NCBI RefSeq assembly: GCF_002906155.1
Contig: NZ_MUJK01000002.1
Location: forward strand, 434,001 to 498,000
Length of the DNA: 64,000 bases
Direction of reading: 5' to 3'
DNA from: Pseudomonas laurylsulfativorans
GTDB taxonomy: Bacteria; Pseudomonadota; Gammaproteobacteria; Pseudomonadales; Pseudomonadaceae
Shown here in pieces: positions 57,543 through 64,000 of this stretch. The notes under the pieces are model-generated. The model had not been told where the DNA came from and did not search any database. It was given only the letters and a program-made list of their open reading frames with translations. Position numbers and translations under genes: made by a program. How positions within the stretch are numbered: the first letter of the stretch is position 1; the number at the start of each line of letters is the position of its first letter.

Positions 57543-58402
57543 TGCTGCTGCCGTACTACCTCGGTTGCCCCTCCTGGAGCGAAAACGCCTGGCGCGATTA
57601 CCTGTATCCGCCAGACGCCAAGACCGCAGACTTTCTTGAGCTCTATTCCCGGGTTTTCAATGCCGTGGAAGGCAACACGACCTTCTACGCGAGTCCGGCT
57701 GCCAGCACCGTGCAGCGTTGGGCCGAGACCATGCCCGAACACTTTCGCTTCACTGCCAAGTTTCCCGGCGAAATCAGTCACGGCGGCGATCTGCGCGAGC
57801 AACTGACCGCCGCCGAAACCTTCCTGCAACTGCTCAGCCCGCTCGGCGAGCGGGTGTCGCCACTGTGGTTGCAGCTTTCGAAAAGCTTCACGCCCCAGCG
57901 CTTGCCCGAACTGACCGGATTCATCGATGCGCTGCAGCGGCCACTGGCCGTGGAAGTGCGGCATGACGAGTTTTTCGCCAAGGGTGACAGCGAGCGAATG
58001 CTCAATCGCCTGCTGCTGGATCGCGGCGTCGAACGCATCTGTCTCGATCCCCGTGCGTTGTTCAGTTGCACCTCGACCGAGCCCTCGGTACTCCACGCCC
58101 AAGCGAAGAAACCCCGTGTGCCACCGCGTCCGACGGCCTTCACGTCATTCCCGCAGGTGCGCTTTATCGGCCATCCGACGCTTGAGGCCAACGATAGGTT
58201 TCTGGAACCCTGGGTCGAAAAAATCGCGGTGTGGATCGAAGAGGGCCGCACGCCGTATATCTTCCTGCACACGGCCGACAACTTGCTGGCCGCAAAACTG
58301 GCGCAGCGCTTTCACGCCAAACTGATGCTGCGTTTGCCTGGCCTGCCGGCGCTGCCTGAGCTATACAGAGAACCCGTCGCCGAGCAACTTGGCCTGCTCT
58401 GA
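57542..58402 (+). CDS. DUF72 family protein
   Basis: A 286-residue protein starting MLLPYYLGCPSWSENAWRDY. The DUF72 core is seen in FNAVEGNTTFYASPAASTVQ and FRFTAKFPGEISHGG and ends in a TIM-barrel-like pattern (YIFLHTADNLLAAKLAQRF). The family is widespread; its function is not established. ATG overlaps the upstream stop. Confidence 0.88.
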   Translation: MLLPYYLGCPSWSENAWRDYLYPPDAKTADFLELYSRVFNAVEGNTTFYASPAASTVQRWAETMPEHFRFTAKFPGEISHGGDLREQLTAAETFLQLLSPLGERVSPLWLQLSKSFTPQRLPELTGFIDALQRPLAVEVRHDEFFAKGDSERMLNRLLLDRGVERICLDPRALFSCTSTEPSVLHAQAKKPRVPPRPTAFTSFPQVRFIGHPTLEANDRFLEPWVEKIAVWIEEGRTPYIFLHTADNLLAAKLAQRFHAKLMLRLPGLPALPELYREPVAEQLGLL

Positions 58403-58436
58403 GGCGGATTCTTTCCCCTCTTCAGGAGCCTGCCCA

Positions 58437-59258
58437 ATGGATGCGCAAACCCTTCGAGCCCAGGCGTTCAAAGCCCTACATGAACGCCCCGGCGCTTTTG
58501 TGATTCCCAATCCGTGGGATGCCGGCTCGGCGAAAATGCTCGCCAGCCTTGGCTTCGAGGCGCTGGCGACCACCAGTGCCGGTTATGCCTTTTCCCAGGG
58601 CCGCGCCGATGGTGGATTGACCCTCGACGATACCCTGTTGAACGTTAAGGCGATCGTCGCCGCCGCTGACTTGCCGGTTGCAGTCGACCTGGAAAACGGC
58701 TTTGCCGACAACCCGGCTGATTGCGCCAAAAGCATCTTGCGCGCTGCCGAGGCTGGAGCCGTCGGTGGTTCGATTGAAGATGCCACCGGCCGCGAAGAAG
58801 GCCCGATCTATTGTTTCGAACACGCCGTGGCGCGAATCGAGGCCTCTGTGGCCGCTGCTCGCAGTTTGCCGTTCCCCTTCACATTGACGGCCCGGGCGGA
58901 AAACTTCCTGCACGGCAATCCCGATCTGGCCGACACCATCCGCCGCTTGCAGGCATTCGCCGAGGCCGGTGCCGATGTGCTTTACGCACCCGGTCTGCGC
59001 AGCGCCGAGGATGTATTGGCGGTGGTGCGCGCGGTGGCGCCAAAACCGGTGAATGTGTTGATGTCGGGCGGCTTGAAGCTGACGGTCGCGCAGTTGGGGG
59101 AAATGGGCGTCAAACGTATCAGCGTCGGTTCCGCGCTGGCATTGGCGGCCTATGGTGAATTCTTCCGCGCCGCCGAGGAAATCCAGACATCGGGCACGTT
59201 TGGTTTCACGTCCCGGTCGATGCCGTACCAGAAGGCCAATCAGTTCTTCAAAGGCTGA
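58437..59258 (+). CDS. Isocitrate lyase / PEP mutase family enzyme
   Basis: A 273-residue TIM-barrel protein. Conserved metal-site blocks are VDLENGFADNPADC and GGSIEDATGRE. The KKCG-type catalytic loop of isocitrate and methylisocitrate lyases is absent (residues REEGPIYCF occupy that region), so it is nearer the PEP mutase/phosphonopyruvate hydrolase or oxaloacetate-hydrolase branch. Substrate unknown. The ATG at 58437 has CAGGAG upstream. Confidence 0.85.
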   Translation: MDAQTLRAQAFKALHERPGAFVIPNPWDAGSAKMLASLGFEALATTSAGYAFSQGRADGGLTLDDTLLNVKAIVAAADLPVAVDLENGFADNPADCAKSILRAAEAGAVGGSIEDATGREEGPIYCFEHAVARIEASVAAARSLPFPFTLTARAENFLHGNPDLADTIRRLQAFAEAGADVLYAPGLRSAEDVLAVVRAVAPKPVNVLMSGGLKLTVAQLGEMGVKRISVGSALALAAYGEFFRAAEEIQTSGTFGFTSRSMPYQKANQFFKG

Positions 59259-59261
59259 GGA

Positions 59262-59882
59262 TCAGGCAGCGATACGCAGGTTCTGCAGGATGATCGGGCG
59301 TGCCCAGCCGTTATCGAAATCGAGCTGTTTCTGCTGTTCCACGCGTTCTTCTGGCGAGAACGGCGGGAACGGTTTGTCGAGCAGGTCGAGCTCGAACTCG
59401 GCAATCGGCAGGCGCAGCGGACGCGGTTGCGGGGCAGGGCCGGCTTCGTATACCGGCTGACCGGCGTTGAGCACGATCGGGCGTACCCAGCCGCTTTCGA
59501 AGTCTTGCTGTTTTTGCTGGGCGACGATTTCGTCTGCCGGGAACGGTGGGCGGGGCTTGTCGGCCAGTTCCATTTCGAATTCGGCAATCGGCAGGAACAG
59601 CGGCTCGGGTGGACGAACCTGGGTGTCCTTCACATCGCACTCGCGCTGGGACACGATGTGCTCCAGCAGCTCGCTGCCGACAGTCGGCTCCACAGGGCTT
59701 TCGAGATCGACCGGTGGGAAATTCAACGATTCAGGCAGCACATCACCCGACTGATCGGCCAGCGCACGGGCAAAGAAATCCTGCCAGATGTGACTGACAC
59801 CGCTCAGTGCCTGGGTGTTTCGCAGGTTGTAATTGCCGTAGGGCGATATAAAACCTGTGATTGTGGGTTGAATGTCTGACAT
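59262..59882 (-). CDS. Hypothetical protein with two 42-residue repeats
   Basis: A 206-residue protein, no signal or membrane helix. Residues 97-138 and 158-199 are a repeat with 28 of 42 positions identical, sharing LPIAEFE, DKP, PPF, QQKQ, DF, GW and RPI. Spacing is 61 residues. The N-terminal ~90 residues are not repeated. It lies 3 bases past the preceding gene's stop on the opposite strand. Family not recognised. Confidence 0.78.
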   Translation of the reverse strand: MSDIQPTITGFISPYGNYNLRNTQALSGVSHIWQDFFARALADQSGDVLPESLNFPPVDLESPVEPTVGSELLEHIVSQRECDVKDTQVRPPEPLFLPIAEFEMELADKPRPPFPADEIVAQQKQQDFESGWVRPIVLNAGQPVYEAGPAPQPRPLRLPIAEFELDLLDKPFPPFSPEERVEQQKQLDFDNGWARPIILQNLRIAA

Positions 59883-59975
59883 TTCTCTCGGTCGACGCTC
59901 AGCTCTGGCAAAATGCTCGATAGTTTTGTTATCGGCAGTTTTTGCCGATCATTAATTTTTTGAGCGTGTTTTCCG

Positions 59976-60758
59976 ATGATTGATCAACCTGCGGCCTGCC
60001 GCATCCATGTCCAGGCCCTGGACGCGGCTTTCGAGCCACAAGCCGAGCAATGGGCCGAGCGCCTGGGCTTGCCGATGCAAGTGGCGGACGGCGAGTTTGC
60101 CCTGCAGGTGGGTGACCAGGGTTTGCAGTTGCAGCAGCTGGGGCCGGATGCGCCGGGGCCGGTGCGGGTGGATTTCGTCGAGGGCGGTGCGGCCCATCGC
60201 CGGTTGTACGGCGGTGGCAGCGGGCAGATGATCGCCAAGGCCGTCGGTGTCGCCCAGGGCGTGCGCCCGCGGGTACTGGATGCGACGGCGGGGCTGGGCA
60301 AAGACGCGTTCGTGTTGGCCAGCCTTGGTTGCGAGATGAGCCTGATCGAGCGTCAGCCGCTGATCGGCGCCTTGCTGGAGGATGGCCTGGCCCGTGGCGC
60401 GGAAGATTTCGACGTGGCGCCGATCGTGGCGCGCATGCGCTTGCTCAAGGGCAATTCGATCGAGGTCATGCGCAATTGGGAAGGCGAACCGCCGCAGGTG
60501 ATCTACCTTGACCCGATGTTCCCGCACCGCGAGAAAACCGCGCTGGTGAAAAAGGAAATGCGCCTGTTCCGCCCACTGGTGGGCGATGACCCGGATGCGC
60601 CGGCACTGCTCGAAGCCGCCTTGGCCCTGGCCAGCCACCGGGTGGTGGTCAAGCGCCCGCGCAAAGCGCCGTGCATCGAAGGGCCGAAGCCGAGTCATGC
60701 GCTGGATGGCAAGTCCAGTCGGTATGACATTTATCCGAAGAAGGCTTTGAAGCCTTAA
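59976..60758 (+). CDS. rsmJ: RsmJ, 16S rRNA m2G1516 methyltransferase
   Basis: A 260-residue SAM-dependent methyltransferase. The SAM motif I is [20 protein letters not shown] and the active-site motif is [19 protein letters not shown], with the DPMFP loop and preceding VIYLD typical of RsmJ (formerly YhiQ). It methylates G1516 of 16S rRNA. Followed by a REP pair and the mexL-like gene. Confidence 0.93.
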   Translation: MIDQPAACRIHVQALDAAFEPQAEQWAERLGLPMQVADGEFALQVGDQGLQLQQLGPDAPGPVRVDFVEGGAAHRRLYGGGSGQMIAKAVGVAQGVRPRVLDATAGLGKDAFVLASLGCEMSLIERQPLIGALLEDGLARGAEDFDVAPIVARMRLLKGNSIEVMRNWEGEPPQVIYLDPMFPHREKTALVKKEMRLFRPLVGDDPDAPALLEAALALASHRVVVKRPRKAPCIEGPKPSHALDGKSSRYDIYPKKALKP

Positions 60759-60771
60759 GACCAAGTCGCCT

Positions 60772-60864
60772 TCATCGCTGGCAAGCCAGCTCCTACAGGT
60801 TCTGTGTCGGGCCCAAGACTTGGGAGCACCCCCGTACCCTGTAGGCGCTGGCTTGCCAGCGATA
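60772..60864. repeat. REP pair (CTGGC class)
   Basis: ATCGCTGGCAAGCCAGCTCC and the inverted GTAGGCGCTGGCTTGCCAGC. Between the convergent rsmJ and mexL-like genes. Confidence 0.88.
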
Positions 60865-60897
60865 GCGTCAGATCAGCCAGCCTATATCTGTCAGGGC

Positions 60898-61536
60898 TCA
60901 CTCCGGCCGATAAGCCCGCATAAACAACCCCACCACTTCCCGCACATGGCTCTCCGCCGCCTCGCCCACCGGCGGTTCGCCGCAGCCATACAGCAAGCGA
61001 AAGTTCCCCGCCCCCTTGAGCAGGCAGAAGAAGTGCTCGGCTGCGTTGTGTGGCTTGTCGATGCGCAGCACGCCACTTTCATCGATCTTGCTCAGCAGGC
61101 GTTCCATGCCGTGGAGCATGCGCTGCGGCCCGGCCTCGAAGAATATTTGCGCGAGTTTTGGGTCCTGGCTGCCCAGGGTCATCATCAAGCGGTGCAGGTT
61201 TACTGATTCATCACTGTTGATCAGGTGATGAAAACCGCGCGCGATGTTCAGCAGCACGGTTTCCACCGCCACGCCTTCCGGCAATTCGAAAAACAGCGGC
61301 GGCAACTGCTCCTCGCACTTGGCCACCACGGCGGCGGAGAACAGCGTCTCCTTGTCGTTGAAATGGCTATAGACCGTCAGCTTCGACACACCGGCCTCGG
61401 CTGCGACGGCATCCATGCTGGTATTGGCATAACCCTTACTCAGAAACAGCGTTTTCGCCGCATCGAGAATCGCCTGGCGCTTGACCAGATCCTTGGGTCT
61501 GCCTGGGCCATTGGGTGCTGAAGGATAGTTTGGCAT
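60898..61536 (-). CDS. mexL: MexL-like TetR repressor
   Basis: A 212-residue TetR regulator, the length I recall for MexL. The DNA-binding domain is KRQAILDAAKTLFLSKGYAN and AAEAGVSKLTVYSHFNDKET. It is divergent from a MexJK-like efflux operon, with a perfect palindrome in the 93-base gap. In P. aeruginosa MexL represses mexJK. Ligand unknown. Confidence 0.82.
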   Translation of the reverse strand: MPNYPSAPNGPGRPKDLVKRQAILDAAKTLFLSKGYANTSMDAVAAEAGVSKLTVYSHFNDKETLFSAAVVAKCEEQLPPLFFELPEGVAVETVLLNIARGFHHLINSDESVNLHRLMMTLGSQDPKLAQIFFEAGPQRMLHGMERLLSKIDESGVLRIDKPHNAAEHFFCLLKGAGNFRLLYGCGEPPVGEAAESHVREVVGLFMRAYRPE

Positions 61537-61578
61537 ATTCGTTTTTATTACTGGACTGGTGAGTTTGCTATTAATAAC

Positions 61579-61592
61579 ATACTGCTCAGTAT
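61579..61592. promoter_or_regulatory. Palindromic operator between mexL and mexJ
   Basis: ATACTG-CT-CAGTAT is a perfect inverted repeat. Outer bases AATAA on the left and TTATT on the right add partial symmetry. It lies about 45 bases before each start codon and would cover divergent promoters, the expected place for a TetR repressor site. Confidence 0.7.
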
Positions 61593-61629
61593 AATTATTC
61601 CAAGCACCATTAGCGAAAGGTCCTTCACC

Positions 61630-62730
61630 ATGTTCCGCTATGCCTTGCCCCTCGCGTTGCCAGTTACCCTGGCTTTTTTATTGTCTGCGTGTGGTCACGA
61701 AGAAGCGCCGCAAGTCAGCGTGCGCCCGGCCATGGTGGTCCAGCCAGAGCCTTCGGCGCAGTCCATGGAAAGCTATCCCGGTGAAGTTCGTGCACGTTAT
61801 GAGCCGGACCTGGCGTTCCGCATCGGCGGTAAAGTCAGCCGACGACTGGTGGAAGAGGGGCAGCGGGTCAAGGCCGATCAACCCTTGGCAGAGCTCGACC
61901 CACAGGACGTGCGCCTGCAACTGGAGGCCACACGCGCCCAGGTCGCCGCCGCTGAAGCCAATTTGAGCATGGTGCGTGCCGAACGTGATCGCTATAAAAC
62001 CCTGATGGAGCGTCAGCTGGTCAGCCGTTCGCAGTACGACAATCACGAAAACCTCTACCGCTCCGGCGAAGCGCGCCTCAAGCAAATCAAAGCCGAATTT
62101 AACGTTTCCAATAACCAGGCCAGTTACGCCGTGTTGCGGGCGCCGCAGGACGGCGTCGTGGCAAAGCGTCTGGTGGAAGTCGGGCAAGTCGTGGCCGCCG
62201 GGCAAACGGTGTTCACCCTGGCCACCGATGGCGAGCGTGAAGTGTTGATCAGCCTGCCGGAGCAGAACTTCGGCCGCTTCAAGGTCGGTGGGCCGGTGGC
62301 GGTGGAACTCTGGACCCAGCCCAACCAGCGTTTCGAAGGGCGCATCCGTGAACTGTCGCCGTCAGCCGACCCCAAGTCGCGCACCTTCGCGGCGCGTATC
62401 GCCTTCAATTCCGGCACAGTACCTGTCGAACTGGGCCAGAGCGCCCGGGTGTTCGTGCAGGCTGCCGACGTGGTCCCGCTGTCCGTTCCGCTCTCAGCGC
62501 TGACGGCGGAAAACGGCGTGACCTATGTCTGGGTCGTGAGCGCCAACAACACCTTGAAAAAGACCCCGGTGCGCGTGGGTGCCTTCGGCGAGAAAACCGT
62601 ACCGGTGCTTGAAGGACTCAACGCCAGCGACTGGGTAGTGGCCGCCGGCGTTCATGTGCTACTCGAAGGGCAGCAGGTGCGCCCGGTGGATCGCTCCAAT
62701 CGCGTGGTCAATCTGGCGGACAAGGAGTAA
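61630..62730 (+). CDS. mexJ: RND efflux periplasmic adaptor (MexJ-like)
   Basis: A 366-residue lipoprotein adaptor: LPVTLAFLLSAC, lipidated Cys near residue 22. The lipoyl/barrel-sandwich halves (VSRRLVEEGQRVKADQPLAE and APQDGVVAKRLVEVGQVVAA) flank an alpha-hairpin. Links the inner-membrane pump to an outer-membrane factor, which is not in the window. Six bases before the pump gene. Confidence 0.85.
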   Translation: MFRYALPLALPVTLAFLLSACGHEEAPQVSVRPAMVVQPEPSAQSMESYPGEVRARYEPDLAFRIGGKVSRRLVEEGQRVKADQPLAELDPQDVRLQLEATRAQVAAAEANLSMVRAERDRYKTLMERQLVSRSQYDNHENLYRSGEARLKQIKAEFNVSNNQASYAVLRAPQDGVVAKRLVEVGQVVAAGQTVFTLATDGEREVLISLPEQNFGRFKVGGPVAVELWTQPNQRFEGRIRELSPSADPKSRTFAARIAFNSGTVPVELGQSARVFVQAADVVPLSVPLSALTAENGVTYVWVVSANNTLKKTPVRVGAFGEKTVPVLEGLNASDWVVAAGVHVLLEGQQVRPVDRSNRVVNLADKE

Positions 62731-62736
62731 GCCCCG

Positions 62737-64000
62737 ATGCGCTTCAACGTTTCCGAATGGGCGCTGCGTAATCGCCAGATCGTCCTGTTCCTGATGCTGT
62801 TGCTGGCCATCGTCGGCGCACTGTCCTACACCAAGCTCGGCCAGAGCGAAGATCCGCCGTTCACCTTCAAGGCCATGGTGATTCGCACCAACTGGCCGGG
62901 CGCGACCGCCGAGGAAGTCTCGCGCCAGGTCACCGAACGCATCGAAAAAAAGCTGATGGAAACCGGCGAGTACGAGCGCATTGTCTCGTTCTCGCGGCCC
63001 GGGGAATCTCAGGTCACCTTCATTGCGCGTGATTCCATGCACTCGGCAGAGATCCCGGAGCTCTGGTATCAGGTGCGCAAAAAGATCAGCGACATCCGTC
63101 ATACCTTGCCGCCGGGGATTCAGGGGCCGTTCTTCAACGATGAATTCGGCACCACTTTCGGCAACATCTACGCCCTGACCGGCGCAGGTTTCGACTACGC
63201 CGTGCTCAAGGATTACGCCGACCGCATCCAGATCCAGCTGCAACGGGTCAAGGATGTGGGCAAGGTCGAGTTGCTGGGGTTGCAGGACGAGAAAATCTGG
63301 ATCGAGCTCTCCAATGTCAAGCTCGCCACCCTCGGCTTGCCGCTGGCGGCCGTCCAGCAAGCCCTTGAAGAACAGAACGCGGTGTCCACGGCAGGCTTCT
63401 TCGAAACCAGCAGCGAGCGATTGCAGCTACGGGTGACGGGGAATTTTCATAAGGTCGACGAGATCAAGAACTTCCCGATTCGCGTCGGTGATCGCACTTT
63501 CCGCATCTCTGATGTGGCCGATGTGCGGCGTGGTTTCAATGATCCACCGGCGCCGCGCATGCGCTTCATGGCGCAAGATGCCATCGGCCTGGCGGTAGCG
63601 ATGAAGGACGGTGGAGACATTCTGGTGCTGGGCAAGGCACTGGAAGTCGAATTCGCCCGCATCCAGAAAAACCTCCCGGCCGGTATGGAACTGCGCAAAG
63701 TCTCCGACCAGCCGGCTGCGGTGAAAACCGGTGTTGGCGAGTTCGTGCAAGTGCTGGTCGAGGCGCTGGCCATCGTGTTGGTGGTGAGCTTCTTCTCCCT
63801 CGGCGTACGCACTGGCATGGTGGTGGCCCTGGCCATTCCGCTGGTGCTGGCGATGACGTTTGCCAGCATGTATTACCTTGGCATCGGCCTGCACAAGATT
63901 TCCCTGGGTGCATTGGTTCTGGCGCTGGGCCTGCTGGTGGACGACGCGATCATCGCCGTGGAAATGATGGCGATCAAAATGGAGCAGGGTTTCGACCGGG
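62737..64000 (+). CDS. mexK: RND efflux permease (MexK-like), 3' end cut off
   Basis: The first 421 codons of an RND pump usually about 1000-1050 residues long; it runs past base 64000. TM1 is IVLFLMLLLAIVGALSY; the large periplasmic loop follows. The proton-relay pair Asp402-Asp403 is in LGLLVDDAIIAVEMM. Intact as far as visible. Drug or organic-solvent export, powered by the proton gradient. Confidence 0.87.
   Translation, partial: MRFNVSEWALRNRQIVLFLMLLLAIVGALSYTKLGQSEDPPFTFKAMVIRTNWPGATAEEVSRQVTERIEKKLMETGEYERIVSFSRPGESQVTFIARDSMHSAEIPELWYQVRKKISDIRHTLPPGIQGPFFNDEFGTTFGNIYALTGAGFDYAVLKDYADRIQIQLQRVKDVGKVELLGLQDEKIWIELSNVKLATLGLPLAAVQQALEEQNAVSTAGFFETSSERLQLRVTGNFHKVDEIKNFPIRVGDRTFRISDVADVRRGFNDPPAPRMRFMAQDAIGLAVAMKDGGDILVLGKALEVEFARIQKNLPAGMELRKVSDQPAAVKTGVGEFVQVLVEALAIVLVVSFFSLGVRTGMVVALAIPLVLAMTFASMYYLGIGLHKISLGALVLALGLLVDDAIIAVEMMAIKMEQGFDR

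Overview
This window reads as a chromosomal segment of a Pseudomonas from the P. fluorescens complex. The evidence is a high-GC, densely packed layout, a complete Wsp surface-sensing operon, an Aat/Aau acidic amino-acid uptake system, a spdH-type spermidine dehydrogenase, the prfB-lysS-...-ppc-adk-tsaB-rsmJ-mexLJK gene order I recall from P. aeruginosa and P. putida, and many REP-type palindromes (GTAGGAGCSRGCTTGC and GTGGCGAGGGGGC classes) between genes. I saw no tRNA, rRNA, prophage, IS element or CRISPR array.

Layout. 1-3.5 kb: the end of a membrane-anchored FMN-dependent glutamate synthase-like gene, a LuxR-type regulator, and a small Nudix-LysE-GNAT operon. 3.7-10 kb: metR and a 1744-residue protein of the dermonecrotic-toxin-like class. 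10.2-18.3 kb: an alpha/beta hydrolase, then aatJQMP-aauSR with a recognisable sigma-54 promoter and two AauR-type inverted repeats upstream of aatJ. 18.3-21.2 kb: opgD (osmoregulated periplasmic glucans), a small orphan gene and a ParDE-like toxin-antitoxin pair. 21.3-33.4 kb: a polyamine island on one strand, made of spdH, an APC permease, two gamma-aminobutyraldehyde dehydrogenases, a YdcSTUV-type ABC importer and a LysR regulator. 33.6-43.1 kb: a DUF533 protein and wspABCDEFR. 43.4-64 kb: prfB with its programmed frameshift, lysS, TetR and envelope genes, a DUF1704 putative metallopeptidase, lipoproteins, ppc, adk, tsaB, rsmJ and the start of a MexLJK-like efflux operon, which runs off the end.

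How the genes work together. Aat/Aau senses and imports glutamate and aspartate. In the polyamine island, Tat-exported SpdH would cleave spermidine outside the inner membrane, YdcSTUV and the APC permease would carry substrates or products in, and the two PatD-like enzymes would turn 4-aminobutyraldehyde into GABA. Wsp converts surface contact into c-di-GMP through WspR.

The most interesting non-coding signals are: mutually exclusive stems ending in a T-run directly before ppc (a possible attenuator); the sigma-54/AauR architecture at aatJ and a matching TTCGG-N4-CCGAA palindrome just before the APC permease; a perfect palindrome in the mexL-mexJ gap; and a 13-bp perfect hairpin after the giant toxin-like gene. 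All calls come from reading the sequence; no searches were run.
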